From contig NZ_MLFN01000002.1 of assembly GCF_002095315.1 (NCBI RefSeq), positions 1 through 64,000 on the forward strand: 64,000 nucleotides of DNA, read 5' to 3'. The notes beneath the pieces were generated by a model that worked only from the letters and a program-made list of their open reading frames with translations, had not been told where the DNA came from and searched no databases. Made by a program: the position numbers and the translations under genes. Of the stretch, positions 8,313 to 18,102 are shown in pieces. The stretch's first letter is position 1; every line of letters begins with the position of its first letter. Source of the stretch: Pantoea conspicua. Its GTDB lineage: Bacteria; Pseudomonadota; Gammaproteobacteria; Enterobacterales; Enterobacteriaceae.

Positions 8313-9980
8313 TTACTTAATCATACGCTTGTACTTGATACGCTTCGGCTCCAGCGCTTCGGCACCGAGGGTGCGCTTCTTGTACTCTTCGTATTCGGTA
8401 AAGTTACCTTCGAAGAATTCGATGTTGCCTTCATCCTGATAGTCCAGGATATGGGTCGCGATACGGTCCAGGAACCAGCGGTCATGCGAGATCACCATCG
8501 CGCAACCCGGGAACTCCAGCAGGGCGTTTTCCAGCGCGCGCAGGGTTTCAATATCCAGGTCGTTGGTGGGTTCATCGAGCAGCAGCATGTTGCCGCCGAC
8601 CTGCAGCAGCTTGGCGAGGTGCAGACGACCGCGCTCACCGCCCGACAGTTCACCGACACGTTTGCCCTGATCGACGCCTTTGAAGTTAAAGCGGCCAACA
8701 TAGGCGCGGCTTGGCATTTCGGTGTTGCCGATACGCATGATGTCCTGACCGCCGGAGACCTCTTCCCACACGGTTTTGGAATTGTCCATGCTGTCACGGA
8801 ACTGATCGACTGACGCCAGCTTGACGGTGTCGCCGAGCACGATGCTGCCGGAATCAGGCTGTTCCTGACCGGACATCATGCGGAACAGTGTCGATTTACC
8901 GGCGCCGTTCGGACCGATGATACCGACAATCGCCCCTTTCGGTACCGAGAAAGAAAGATCGTCGATCAGCACGCGGTCACCGTACGATTTACGCAGGTTG
9001 CTGACTTCCAGCACTTTGTCACCCAGACGCGGGCCAGGCGGAATAAACAGTTCGTTGGTTTCGTTACGCTTCTGGTATTCGGTGTTGTTCAGCTCTTCGA
9101 AGCGCGCCAGACGGGCTTTACCCTTGGACTGACGGCCTTTAGTGCCCTGACGAACCCACTCCAGCTCTTTCTCAATCGACTTGCGGCGGGCCGCTTCAGA
9201 AGAGGCTTCCTGCGCCAGACGCGCATCTTTCTGCTCCAGCCAGGAAGAGTAGTTGCCTTCCCACGGGATGCCTTCGCCGCGGTCCAGTTCCAGAATCCAG
9301 CCTGCCACGTTGTCAAGGAAGTAACGGTCGTGGGTAATTGCCACGACGGTGCCTTCGAAGTCGTGCAGGAAGCGTTCCAGCCAGGCGACAGATTCAGCAT
9401 CCAGGTGGTTGGTAGGTTCGTCGAGCAGCAGCATGTCTGGCTTTTCCAGCAGCAGACGGCAGAGCGCGACGCGGCGACGTTCACCACCGGAGAGCGTGGC
9501 GACTTTCGCTTCCCAGTCAGGCAGACGCAATGCATCCGCAGCACGCTCCAGCTGAGTATTCAGATTGTGACCGTCGTGTGCCTGGATGATCTCTTCCAGA
9601 CGGCCCTGCTCAGCGGCCAGTTTGTCAAAGTCCGCGCCCTCTTCGGCATACAGCGCGTAGACTTCGTCGAGACGTTTTAACGCGCCAACCACTTCAGACA
9701 GCGCCTCTTCAACCGACTCGCGCACGGTGTGTTCCAGGTTGAGCTGCGGCTCCTGCGGCAGGTAGCCAATTTTAATGCCTGGCTGCGGGCGCGCTTCCCC
9801 TTCGATATCTTTATCGATACCGGCCATGATGCGCAGCAGGGTAGATTTACCCGCGCCGTTCAGGCCGAGGACGCCGATTTTGGCGCCAGGGAAGAAGCTA
9901 AGTGAGATGTTCTTCAGGATGTGTCGCTTCGGTGGAACCACTTTGCCGACGCGGTGCATGCTATAGACGAATTGAGCCAC
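8313..9980 (-). CDS. ettA: Energy-dependent translational throttle protein EttA
   Basis: EttA is an ABC-F ATPase that binds the ribosomal E site and gates the first elongation step according to the ATP/ADP ratio. The 555-residue protein has two ABC domains: Walker [10 protein letters not shown] at 39-47 with signature LSGGERRR and [11 protein letters not shown], then Walker [10 protein letters not shown] near 356 with LSGGERGR and [11 protein letters not shown]. The linker contains the basic P-site tRNA-interaction region ([17 protein letters not shown]). No membrane segments are present. Length and sequence match E. coli EttA (YjjK). In E. coli slt follows on the other side; here about 17 kb of accessory genes intervenes. 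Confidence 0.96.
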   Translation of the reverse strand: MAQFVYSMHRVGKVVPPKRHILKNISLSFFPGAKIGVLGLNGAGKSTLLRIMAGIDKDIEGEARPQPGIKIGYLPQEPQLNLEHTVRESVEEALSEVVGALKRLDEVYALYAEEGADFDKLAAEQGRLEEIIQAHDGHNLNTQLERAADALRLPDWEAKVATLSGGERRRVALCRLLLEKPDMLLLDEPTNHLDAESVAWLERFLHDFEGTVVAITHDRYFLDNVAGWILELDRGEGIPWEGNYSSWLEQKDARLAQEASSEAARRKSIEKELEWVRQGTKGRQSKGKARLARFEELNNTEYQKRNETNELFIPPGPRLGDKVLEVSNLRKSYGDRVLIDDLSFSVPKGAIVGIIGPNGAGKSTLFRMMSGQEQPDSGSIVLGDTVKLASVDQFRDSMDNSKTVWEEVSGGQDIMRIGNTEMPSRAYVGRFNFKGVDQGKRVGELSGGERGRLHLAKLLQVGGNMLLLDEPTNDLDIETLRALENALLEFPGCAMVISHDRWFLDRIATHILDYQDEGNIEFFEGNFTEYEEYKKRTLGAEALEPKRIKYKRMIK

Positions 9981-10166
9981 GTTGTATTGAGCCTCTGGGT
10001 CTGTTGGTCATTTGGATGATGTCGAAGTTTAGCCTTTTTCACCGTCTAATCACAGCCGGGGCGCGGCGAATATTCCGATGCGTGCCGCAGTTCGGGATAA
10101 CTGTTTGATTTCCGCGCAACCCCGGCACTATGCTGCTTTTTTGCCTTAAAAACCGGGAGAGTGATG

Positions 10167-11114
10167 ATGAGAGTATTGATCGCAGCGGATGAACACGCCT
10201 GGGGCGGATTGATTCCGTCTATTCGTCAGCGGCTGCCGGACGTGGAGTTTGTCGCCTCGGCAGGCCACGCCGCCGAAAGCCTTGCCGGCTTCGATGCGCT
10301 GATCCCCGGCATGTGCAAAGTGGATGCGGCGCTGCTGGCGACAGCCGATCGGTTAGCTCTGATCCAGCAGGCAGGCACCGGGCTGGAGGGGATCGACATC
10401 GCTGCGGCAAAACAGCGCGGCATCATGGTTGCCAATGTGCCGTCCGACAGCTCAGGCAATGCCGATTCGGTGGCGGAACTGGGCATCTGGATGATGATTG
10501 GTCTGGCGCGTCGTTATCACGAAATCGCCGATTGCCTGGCGCAGCAGCAGCTGGGACAGCCGGTCGGCCTGGGATTGAAGGGCAAAACGGTCGGGCTGGT
10601 CGGCCTGGGCGGCATCGGCAAAGCGCTGGCGGCGCGGCTCAGACCCTTTGGCATGCGGATGATCGGCGTCAGACGTGAAGCCGATCCGGCCTTTGCTTAC
10701 CAGCACGGTCTGGCGTGGCTGGGCGATATGACACAACTGCCGCAGCTGTTGCAGCAGGCCGATTTTGTGGTGCTTAGCCTGCCGGATAATCCGCAGACCC
10801 ACCAGATTATTGACGCGGCAGCGCTGGCGCAGATGAAACCGCAGAGCTTTCTGATCAACCTTGGGCGCGGTGGATTAATCGACAAAACGGCCTTTCTCAA
10901 CGCGCTGAAAAACCAGGCGCTGGCCGGTGCCGGGCTGGATGTTTTCTGGCAGGAGCCGCCCGATCCGCAGGATGAGGTGTTTCGCTATAACGTTATCGCC
11001 ACGCCGCACATTGGCGGTGTTACCGATATCTCTCTGGCGGGCAACCTGACCGGGGTGTGTGACAATCTGCGCCGCCTGCGTGACGGCGAAGCGGTAGCAA
11101 ACCGCTGGGCGTAA
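10167..11114 (+). CDS. D-isomer-specific 2-hydroxyacid dehydrogenase
   Basis: The 315-residue protein is an NAD(P)-dependent dehydrogenase interconverting 2-oxoacids and D-2-hydroxyacids. It carries the Rossmann motif GLVGLGGIGKA near 140-150 and the catalytic trio of the family: Arg in NLGRGGLID, Glu in the VFWQEPP region and His in ATPHIGG. The substrate is not deducible. Three start codons lie in a row (GTG 10161, ATG 10164, ATG 10167); 10167 is chosen for spacing to CGGGAGAG, and 10164 is equally possible. It converges with deoR, with only 2 bases between stops. Confidence 0.88.
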   Translation: MRVLIAADEHAWGGLIPSIRQRLPDVEFVASAGHAAESLAGFDALIPGMCKVDAALLATADRLALIQQAGTGLEGIDIAAAKQRGIMVANVPSDSSGNADSVAELGIWMMIGLARRYHEIADCLAQQQLGQPVGLGLKGKTVGLVGLGGIGKALAARLRPFGMRMIGVRREADPAFAYQHGLAWLGDMTQLPQLLQQADFVVLSLPDNPQTHQIIDAAALAQMKPQSFLINLGRGGLIDKTAFLNALKNQALAGAGLDVFWQEPPDPQDEVFRYNVIATPHIGGVTDISLAGNLTGVCDNLRRLRDGEAVANRWA

Positions 11115-11116
11115 AC

Positions 11117-11881
11117 TTACGGCAGGCGCAGCGGAATCGCCTGTTGCGCCAGCCAGTTTTGCAGTGCCTGATCGGGCGCGCTGTCACTGACCAGCAGATC
11201 AAAGCGGCGCAGTTCGGCGATGCGGGCAGGCAGCACCTTGCCATATTTACTGCTGTCAGCCACCAGAATGCACTGGCGCGCCCGGCGCATTGCGTGGTGC
11301 TTCATCGCCAGTTCATTGGTGTTGTAGCAGGTCGCGCCCTGATCTTTATCGATCCCGGCCGCCGAGATAAAGGCCAGAGTCGGACAGAGATCGTCGAGGA
11401 TCGAATGGGCACCGATCGGCGTAAACAGCGCATTGTCGGCATGAAATTCGCCGCCACTGAGGATCACGTTACAGGCTGGCTTCTCTTTTAACGCCAGGAA
11501 GGTGTTCATGGCGCAGCAGATCGCGGTAAATGGCAGCGCGTCAGGAATGGCATCGACGATATAGGGCAGGGTGGTGCCGCAGTCAAAAAACACCGTGTCA
11601 TTTTCACCGATCAGACTGGCGGCCGTTTGTGCCAGCCGCTGTTTTCTGGCGGCATTCTGACCGTGCTGGTCGGTGACAAAATAGTGACCGGCATGGCTTT
11701 TCGGATCGCTGACGATGTAGCCGCCCAGCAGCACTACGCTGGAGGCCGGCTCGGTCAGATCGCGGCGGATGGTCATCTCTGATACGCCAAGCAGCTGCGC
11801 CGCGTCTTTCAGATGCAGTTTATCGGTGCGTTTAAGCGCCTGAGCCAGCTTATGAATACGTTCGTCGCGCCGGGTTTCCAT
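11117..11881 (-). CDS. deoR: Deoxyribose operon repressor DeoR
   Basis: The 254-residue protein matches E. coli DeoR (252) from METRR through the HTH (LHLKDAAQLLGVSEMTIRRDL, about 22-42) and the sugar-phosphate sensor domain (VVLLGGYIV, FFDCGTT, FLALKEKP, ILSGGEFHADNALF). DeoR represses deo genes and is released by deoxyribose-5-phosphate. METRR at 11881 is preferred by homology; an upstream in-frame ATG at 11887 would add two residues. It is divergent from deoK, with two 16-bp DeoR-type operators between them. The Salmonella deoKPX cluster uses a paralogue called DeoQ; similarity here looks closer to DeoR. Confidence 0.9.
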   Translation of the reverse strand: METRRDERIHKLAQALKRTDKLHLKDAAQLLGVSEMTIRRDLTEPASSVVLLGGYIVSDPKSHAGHYFVTDQHGQNAARKQRLAQTAASLIGENDTVFFDCGTTLPYIVDAIPDALPFTAICCAMNTFLALKEKPACNVILSGGEFHADNALFTPIGAHSILDDLCPTLAFISAAGIDKDQGATCYNTNELAMKHHAMRRARQCILVADSSKYGKVLPARIAELRRFDLLVSDSAPDQALQNWLAQQAIPLRLP

Positions 11882-12110
11882 GGTCATCTCTGTCTGTTGA
11901 GTATCCTGCTGGGCTGATTGAGGGGCCGGAAACCGGCGTAATCATCGCGACAAACCTCACAGATTTTAAGGGGTTGCGTCCTCTCCGCCAGGCTGATTTT
12001 CAATCTTACCTGCAATTGCTAAACCCCGCAAACCTCACGCGACACCGTCCGGTGGTGGCATCACTGCGGTCAGGCCGCGGCCCTTGCTGCGGTCTGCTCT
12101 GATGTCTGAT

Positions 12111-12126
12111 TGTTACAATCGTAACA
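12111..12126. promoter_or_regulatory. DeoR operator, upstream copy
   Basis: TGTTACAATCGTAACA is a 16-bp dyad with perfect 6-bp arms. Its TGTTA...TAACA ends equal the E. coli DeoR operator (TGTTAGAATTCTAACA). The centre lies 106 bp from the second copy, about ten helical turns, which suits looping by multimeric DeoR. Confidence 0.82.
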
Positions 12127-12176
12127 CGATAACCGGCCTTTTATCGGCGCAAATCGGGTTATATGCCGCTTCAGGA

Positions 12177-12192
12177 TGTGGTTTTTATCACA
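12177..12192 (+). promoter_or_regulatory. CRP-binding site ahead of deoK
   Basis: TGTGG-TTTTTA-TCACA matches the CRP consensus TGTGA-N6-TCACA with one mismatch. Its centre is 40 bp upstream of the centre of the second DeoR operator, consistent with class II activation and repression of the same promoter. Confidence 0.75.
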
Positions 12193-12216
12193 TATTTAAC
12201 CTTTCAGAATTGTTAT

Positions 12217-12232
12217 TGTTAATTTTATAACA
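12217..12232. promoter_or_regulatory. DeoR operator, promoter copy
   Basis: TGTTAATTTTATAACA keeps both TGTTA/TAACA half-sites of the DeoR operator, 36 bases before the deoK start codon and overlapping the expected transcription start. Confidence 0.82.
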
Positions 12233-12267
12233 TTTGAAGGTTAAAAAACATCCGGGAGAAAACAGTC

Positions 12268-13184
12268 ATGGATATCGCGGTCATCGGCTCAAATATGGTC
12301 GACCTGATTACCTATACCAACAGCCTGCCAAAAGCGGGCGAAACCCTTGAAGCGCCAGATTTTGCCCTTGGCTGTGGTGGCAAAGGGGCTAACCAGGCGG
12401 TTGCTGCCGCCCGAATGGGCGCTAAAGTGATGATGGTCAGCAAAGTGGGCGACGATCTGTTTGCGCCCAACACCGTTGCTAATCTGCAACAGCAGGGCGT
12501 GGATACCCGCTTCGTCACCACGGCGGCGGGTACCTCCAGCGGCGTCGCGCCGATTTTTGTCGATGATCAGTCACAGAACCGCATCCTGATTATTAAAGGC
12601 GCCAACCAGCAGCTGAAGCCGGCCGATATCGACGATGCCGCTGAGGCGCTGAAAGCCTGCCAGCTGATCATCCTGCAGCTGGAGATCCCGCTGGAAACGG
12701 TCTATTACGCCATCGATTTCGCCCGTCAGCATCAGATCAAAGTGATCCTCAATCCTGCGCCAGCGGTAGCCGATCTCAATATCCACTACGCCTGCAAGTG
12801 TGACTTCTTTATGCCTAACGAAACCGAGCTGGAGATCCTCACCGGCCTGCCGGTGGCCAGCGATGAAGAGGTGATCCTCGCCGGGCAGTCGCTGTTAAAG
12901 CGCGGGCTGAAAAACCTGATTATCACACTCGGCAGTCGCGGCTCGGTATGGATGAGTGGCGATAGGGTGCATCGGGTGGCGGCGACACCGGTTCAGGCCG
13001 TCGACACCAGCGGGGCCGGCGATGCCTTTATTGGTTGTTTTGCTCACCTGCTGGTTAAACCGGCGACATCGCGACCGCCATGACGCAGGCATCGGCCTAT
13101 GCCGCCTGCAGCGTCACCGGACGCGGCACCCAGCGCGCCTATCCCGACTCAGAGAGTTTTCAGCGCTTTCTTAACCTTCACTGA
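12268..13184 (+). CDS. deoK: Deoxyribokinase DeoK, interrupted by a late -1 frameshift
   Basis: This PfkB-family sugar kinase most resembles Salmonella deoxyribokinase (306 residues), which makes deoxyribose-5-phosphate. Signature 1 GCGGKGANQA lies near 35-44, and the second signature DTSGAGDAF has catalytic Asp252. The frame breaks at the AAA run 13057-13059 and would stop at 13083. Adding one A restores 305 residues ending ...RFLNLH at 13184 with full family length. As written, the last ~40 residues are lost. A homopolymer sequencing error is the simplest reading, though deoP also carries a stop. Context (deoR, deoP, deoX, DeoR operators) supports deoK over rbsK. Confidence 0.85.
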
Positions 13185-13193
13185 GGTCACGCT

Positions 13194-14516
13194 ATGCAAC
13201 AGAAAATTGTTCAGCAATCTGATGGCTATCTGAACCGAACGCCGCGTTTTCAGTTCATCCTGCTGTCGTGCCTGTTTCCGCTGTGGGGCTGCGCCGCCAG
13301 CCTCAACGATATCCTGATTACCCAGTTCAAAAGCGTGTTCGCGTTAAGCGACTTTGCCAGCGCGCTGGTCCAGAGTGCCTTTTACGGCGGCTATTTTCTG
13401 ATTGCGATCCCGGCGTCACTGGTGATCCGACAAACCAGCTACAAGCTGGCGATCCTGACCGGGCTGGCGCTCTACATCCTCGGCTGCGTGGCGTTTTATC
13501 CCGCCTCGCACATGGCGACCTATACCATGTTTCTCGCAGCGATTTTTGCTATCGCCATCGGGCTGAGCTTTCTTGAGACCGCCGCCAACACTTACAGCTC
13601 AATGATTGGCCACCGCGACCACGCCACGCTGCGGCTCAACATCAGCCAGACTTTCTATCCGATTGGCGCGCTGATGGGCATTGTGCTGGGTAAATATCTG
13701 GTATTTCAGGAAGGCGACAGCCTTGAGAGTCAGATGGCGTCCATGACCGCAGAGCAGGCGCACGCGTTCCGCCTGACGATGCTGGAACATACGCTGGAAC
13801 CCTACAAATATCTGGTGATGGTGTTAGTGGTGGTGATGCTGCTGTTTATGTTCACCCGCTATCCGCGCTGCAAGCCGCAAAGTAATGAATCATCGCTGCC
13901 CTCACTGGCGGAGACCTTTCGCTATCTGGCGACCAACCGCCATTTTAAACGCGGCATCGTAACGCAGTTTCTCTATGTCGGGATGCAGGTCGCGGTCTGG
14001 TCGTTCACCATTCGTCTGGCGCTGACGCTGGGGGCGACCAATGAACGTCACGCCTCCAACTTTATGATCTACAGCTTCATCTGCTTCTTCATCGGCAAGT
14101 TCGTGGCGAATTTCCTGATGACCCGTTTCCGCGCTGAGAAAGTGCTGATCGCCTATTCGGTGCTGGGGGTGCTGACGCTGGCGTATGTGATGCTGGTGCC
14201 TGACTTCACCGCTGTTTATGCCGCAGTATTTGTCAGCGTGCTGTTTGGTCCCTGCTAGGCGACCATTTACGCCGGAACCCTGGCGACGGTAGACAATAAA
14301 TATACTGAAGTGGCTGGCGCATTTATCGTGATGGCAATTGTTGGCGCCGCATTCGTGCCGGCGCTACAGGGGCTGGTCTCTGACCTGGCTGGCTCGATGC
14401 AGCTGGCGTTTGGCGTCTCGCTGCTTTGCTTCGCCTGGGTCGGCTTTTACTTCTATGGCGAGCTGCGCCATAAGAAACCGGTGTCCGGCGGTCGTCTGCT
14501 GGAGGAGTTACCATGA
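13194..14516 (+). CDS. deoP: Deoxyribose MFS permease DeoP (FucP-like) with internal amber codon
   Basis: This is a 12-helix MFS sugar:H+ symporter of the fucose permease type, matching Salmonella DeoP in length (440 codons here) and context. The frame is open from ATG 13194 to a TAG at 14256-14258 (codon 355), then continues in the same frame to 14516 with normal transmembrane sequence. The family has Trp at this point (FGPCWATIY), so the change is TGG to TAG, a substitution and not an indel. As written, only the first 354 residues (about ten helices) would be made. It follows deoK by 9 bases and overlaps deoX by 4. Confidence 0.82.
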
Positions 14517-15526
14517 AAACCCATTTACCGTTACGCCGTGAGCAGTTTCATTTTACTCCTGAGGTGTTGCTGGAGAGCGATGACTTTCGGGTGGAGCTGT
14601 TTCGCTACCCGGCGGGGATTGAAGCGGTGCGCATACATAACCGGCGAGGATCGGTGACGGTGCTGCCCTTCTTTGGTCAGATGATCTGGGACGTGCAGTT
14701 CGACGATCATAACCTGACCATGGGCAACAGCTTTAAGCAGCCGCTGCCCGGCGATTCGATCATCGACACCTACGGCTGTTTTGCGTTCCACTCGGGATTG
14801 CTGGCGAACGGCTGCCCGTCGCCCGAGGACGATCATCCGCTGCATGGCGAAATGCCGTGCGCCCGGATGGACAGTGCGTGGCTGGTGCTGGAGCCGGACA
14901 GGCTGTCACTGGAAGGGGAGTGTGAATATATCAAAGGCTTCGGCCATCACTACCTGGCGGCACCCGCCGTCCGCATTCAGGCCGATCGGCCCCGGCTGAC
15001 GATCGAGATGACGGTGACTAACCTGGCTGGCGCATCGATGCCGCTGCAGTATATGTGTCATCTCAACAGCGCGTGGATCGATCAGGGACGCTTCCGGCAG
15101 TCGATCCCGGATCGGGCCTTTCAGCTACGGACCTCGATCCCGGCCCATCTCAAACCGACGCCTGCCTGGCGCGACTACACCGCGCAGCTGGCTGCGGATC
15201 CGCAGGCGTTACAGCAACTCGATCAACCGCAGTTGTGCGATCCGGAGATCGTCTTTTTCGCCGACGACCTGCCGCAGTATGGCGATGTGGTGCAGTTTGA
15301 GCTGCACGCGCCGGCGGGCTACGCCCTGATGACGCGCTTCTCTACCGCGCAGTTTCCTCACGCCACCCGCTGGCTGCTGCACAACACCGATCAACAGGTC
15401 GCGGCCTGTATCCTGCCCGCCACCTGTCGGCCGGAAGGCTTTCTGGCGGCGCAGCAGGCTGGCACCCTAATCACCCTGGCCAGCGGCGAACAACGCCACT
15501 TTTCCGTCGAGACCGGTTTGCTGTAA
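14513..15526 (+). CDS. deoX: DeoX, DUF4432 / aldose-1-epimerase-like protein
   Basis: The 337-residue cytosolic protein belongs to the DUF4432 galactose-mutarotase-like fold. Features are FFGQMIWDVQFD near 53-64, an HSGLL motif near 93 and the conserved ECEYIKGFGHHYLAAP segment near 137-150. Its start overlaps the deoP stop (ATGA), so translation is coupled. In Salmonella the third gene of deoKPX is deoX, proposed to be a sugar mutarotase aiding deoxyribose use; that function is by family and context. The frame is intact. Confidence 0.82.
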   Translation: MKTHLPLRREQFHFTPEVLLESDDFRVELFRYPAGIEAVRIHNRRGSVTVLPFFGQMIWDVQFDDHNLTMGNSFKQPLPGDSIIDTYGCFAFHSGLLANGCPSPEDDHPLHGEMPCARMDSAWLVLEPDRLSLEGECEYIKGFGHHYLAAPAVRIQADRPRLTIEMTVTNLAGASMPLQYMCHLNSAWIDQGRFRQSIPDRAFQLRTSIPAHLKPTPAWRDYTAQLAADPQALQQLDQPQLCDPEIVFFADDLPQYGDVVQFELHAPAGYALMTRFSTAQFPHATRWLLHNTDQQVAACILPATCRPEGFLAAQQAGTLITLASGEQRHFSVETGLL

Positions 15527-15541
15527 GCGTGATGCGCGGCC

Positions 15542-16240
15542 TTAAATTGCTACCAGGCCGCGCACGCCTTCGGCTTCCATGCTGTCGCCACGGCCACGCT
15601 GCACGATTTCACCGCGCGACATCACCAGATAACTGTCCGCCAGTTCGGCGGCAAAATCATAAAACTGCTCAACCAGCAGGATCGCCATATCCCCACGCTG
15701 CGCCAGCTGACGGATCACTGCGCCGATCTCTTTGATCACCGACGGCTGGATCCCTTCGGTAGGCTCATCAAGGATCAACAGCTGTGGGCGGCAAGCCAGC
15801 GCCCGGCCGATCGCCAGTTGCTGCTGCTGTCCGCCCGAGAGATCGCCGCCACGGCGTGACTTCATGGCAAACAGCACCGGGAACAGCTGGTAGATCTCGT
15901 CCGGGACCTGACGTGCCTGTGACGCCGGAAAGCGGGACAAACCCAGCAGCAGGTTCTCCTCCACCGTCAGCCGCGGAAAAATCTCCCGGCCCTGCGGCAC
16001 ATAGGCGATGCCGGACTGTACCCGCTGGTGCGGTTTACGACCGTTGAGCTTCTGCTGCTGCCAGTGGATCTCGCCCGATTTCGCCGGGATCAAGCCCATC
16101 AGGCACTTCAGCAGCGTGGTTTTCCCCACACCGTTGCGGCCCAGCAGGCAGGTGATCTCACCCACTTTCACCTCAAACGACAGGCCGCGCAGAATATGAC
16201 TGCCGCCATAATATTGATTCAGTTCAGTAACCTGTAACAT
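15542..16240 (-). CDS. urtE: Urea ABC transporter ATPase UrtE
   Basis: The 232-residue ABC ATPase is of the LivF type: Walker A GRNGVGKTT at 34-42, signature LSGGQQQQ near 134, Walker B LLILDEPTEGIQPS. The EGIQPS ending is typical of UrtE. It starts 1 base after the urtD stop and is the last gene of the urea operon. With UrtD it powers urea uptake through UrtB/UrtC. Confidence 0.92.
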   Translation of the reverse strand: MLQVTELNQYYGGSHILRGLSFEVKVGEITCLLGRNGVGKTTLLKCLMGLIPAKSGEIHWQQQKLNGRKPHQRVQSGIAYVPQGREIFPRLTVEENLLLGLSRFPASQARQVPDEIYQLFPVLFAMKSRRGGDLSGGQQQQLAIGRALACRPQLLILDEPTEGIQPSVIKEIGAVIRQLAQRGDMAILLVEQFYDFAAELADSYLVMSRGEIVQRGRGDSMEAEGVRGLVAI

Positions 16241-16241
16241 C

Positions 16242-17033
16242 TCAGCGCCCCAGATAAACGTCGATCACCTGCTCATTGGCCTGTACGTCGCGCAATGATC
16301 CCTCGGCCAGCACCTGTCCCTGATGCAGTACCGTTACGTGGTCGGCAATGGTTTCGACAAAGCCCATATCATGCTCCACCACCATCAGCGAATGCTTACC
16401 CGCCAGATCGCGGAACAGCTCGGCGGTGTAGTCCGTTTCAGCGTCGGTCATGCCCGCTGCCGGCTCATCCAGCAGCAGCAGATGCGGCTCCTGCACCAGC
16501 AGCATGCCGATCTCCAGAAACTGCTTCTGACCGTGCGACAGCAGGCCCGCGCGGCGCTGCCGTTCAGCGCCGAGCCGCAACAGCCTGAGGACCTCATCAA
16601 TCCGATCCTGCTGCTCGCCATTGAGTCGGGCGCGCAGACTGGCCCACACCGATTTGTCAGCTTTCAGAGCGATCTCCAGATTCTCAAACACGGTTAACGC
16701 TTCAAACACCGTCGGCTTCTGGAACTTACGGCCGATCCCGGCGCGGGCGATCTCCACCGGCGACAGGCGGGTAAGATCGCTGTCCTGATCGTAGATTACC
16801 CGGCCGGCGTCGGGCCGCGTCTTGCCGGTGATCACATCCATTAGCGTGGTTTTGCCTGCGCCGTTGGGGCCGATCACGCAGCGCAGTTCGCCGACGCCGA
16901 TCTGCAATGAGAGATCGGTCAGGGCGCGGAAGCCGTCGAACGAGACGCTGATCTTCTCCAGTTGCAACACCGGATCGCGCTGCGCCCGATGGCGATCCGC
17001 CGGATGAGGTTGGGTAAAGAGTGCGTCAGTCAT
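16242..17033 (-). CDS. urtD: Urea ABC transporter ATPase UrtD
   Basis: The 263-residue LivG-type ATPase has Walker A GPNGAGKTT near 54-62, signature LLSHGQKQFLEIGM (SHGQ replaces SGGQ, as is usual in UrtD) and Walker B LLLLDEPAAGMTDAE. ATG 17033 follows GGAAAC and is preferred to a longer frame from 17057 that would add an unconserved MACCAGGN. It overlaps the urtC end by 8 bases and is followed immediately by urtE. Confidence 0.92.
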   Translation of the reverse strand: MTDALFTQPHPADRHRAQRDPVLQLEKISVSFDGFRALTDLSLQIGVGELRCVIGPNGAGKTTLMDVITGKTRPDAGRVIYDQDSDLTRLSPVEIARAGIGRKFQKPTVFEALTVFENLEIALKADKSVWASLRARLNGEQQDRIDEVLRLLRLGAERQRRAGLLSHGQKQFLEIGMLLVQEPHLLLLDEPAAGMTDAETDYTAELFRDLAGKHSLMVVEHDMGFVETIADHVTVLHQGQVLAEGSLRDVQANEQVIDVYLGR

Positions 17034-18102
17034 GTTTCCTCCGGCGCAGCAGGCCAATCACGCCGTGCGGCAGAAAGAGCGTCACAAGGATGAACATCAG
17101 GCCGAGGAAAAACAGCCAGTATTCCGGAAACGCGACGGTGAAAAAGCTGCGCGCGCCGTTCACGATCGCCGCACCCAGCAGCGGGCCGATCAGCGTACCT
17201 CGACCACCCAGCGCCACCCAGATGGCGGCTTCAATTGAGTTGGCTGGCGACATCTCGCCGGGATTAATAATCCGACCTGCGGCACGTAAAGCGCCCCGGC
17301 CAGCCCGCACAGCATCGCCGACAGCGTCCAGACAAACAGCTTAAAGCCGCGCGGATCGTAACCGCAAAACATCAGGCGGTTTTCGGCATCGCGCACCGCG
17401 GTCAGCACCCGGCCAAACTTGCTGCGCGCCAGCGCGAAGCCGATCGCCAGGCTCAGCAACAGCAATCCTACCGTGGCGATAAACAGGCCGATGCGGGTGC
17501 CGGTCGCGCTGACTGAAAAGCCGAGCAGGGTGGTAAAGCCGGTGAAACCGTTGTTGCCGCCAAAGCCGGTTTCATTGCGGAAAAACAGCAGCATACCGGC
17601 GTAGGTCAGCGCCTGGGTGATGATGGAGAAGTAAACGCCTTTGATGCGGGAGCGAAAGGCAAAAAAGCCAAATACCAGCGCCAGCAGGCCCGGTGCCAGC
17701 ACGCTGAGGCAGAGCGCCCAGGCGAAGTGCTCGGTGCCGCTCCAGAACCACGGCAGCTCACGCCACGACAGAAAGGACATAAAGGCCGGCAAGCCTTCGC
17801 CCGCCGCCTGACGCATCAGGTACATGCCCATCGCGTAGCCGCCGAGGGCGAAAAAAGAGGCCGTGGCCCAGCGACAGTAATCCGGCGTAGCCCCATACCA
17901 GATCCAGCGCCACCGCCACTACCGCATAGCAGAGGATTTTGCCGACCAGCGTCAGGGTATAGGTGGAGATCGCCAGCGGATGACTGGCTGGCAGCAGTGC
18001 CAGAAACGGCATCACCAGCAGCGCCAGCGTCACCACCAGGCCGATACTGAGAGTCAGGCGCGGCGCTTTGCGCGCAGCGCGGAGCGTCATGGGTTGCGTC
18101 AT
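17026..18102 (-). CDS. urtC: Urea ABC transporter permease UrtC, with two frameshifts
   Basis: Three overlapping reading frames together give one LivM-type permease of about 360 residues: MTQPMTLRAARK...GHGLFF, then ALGGYAMGMYL...LYVPQVG, then IINPGEMSPANSIEAAIWVALGGRG to the end. The first break is a 6-A run at 17851-17856 (one base too many). The second lies near 17271 (one base too few in GGATT for GGAATT). Both repairs are single-base and homopolymer-like, so sequencing error is likely. If real, the transporter would be dead. The gene sits between urtB (abutting at 18102) and urtD. Confidence 0.82.

Larger units (their letters stand above)
11882..12267. promoter_or_regulatory. deoR-deoK divergent control region
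   Basis: This 386-bp spacer holds two DeoR-type operators (12111-12126 and 12217-12232) and a CRP-like site (12177-12192). A class II CRP layout would place the deoK start site near 12226, inside the second operator. Nothing resembling an additional gene is seen in 11890-12100. Confidence 0.75.

Noticed and set aside
12268-13184. Ribokinase (rbsK) for the PfkB kinase
   Set aside because: Close match to Salmonella DeoK and the deoR/deoP/deoX context make deoxyribokinase the better name.
14256-14258. TAG in deoP read as pyrrolysine or by suppression
   Set aside because: Enterobacteria lack pyrrolysine machinery and the family has a plain Trp here. A nonsense mutation or base-call error is simpler.
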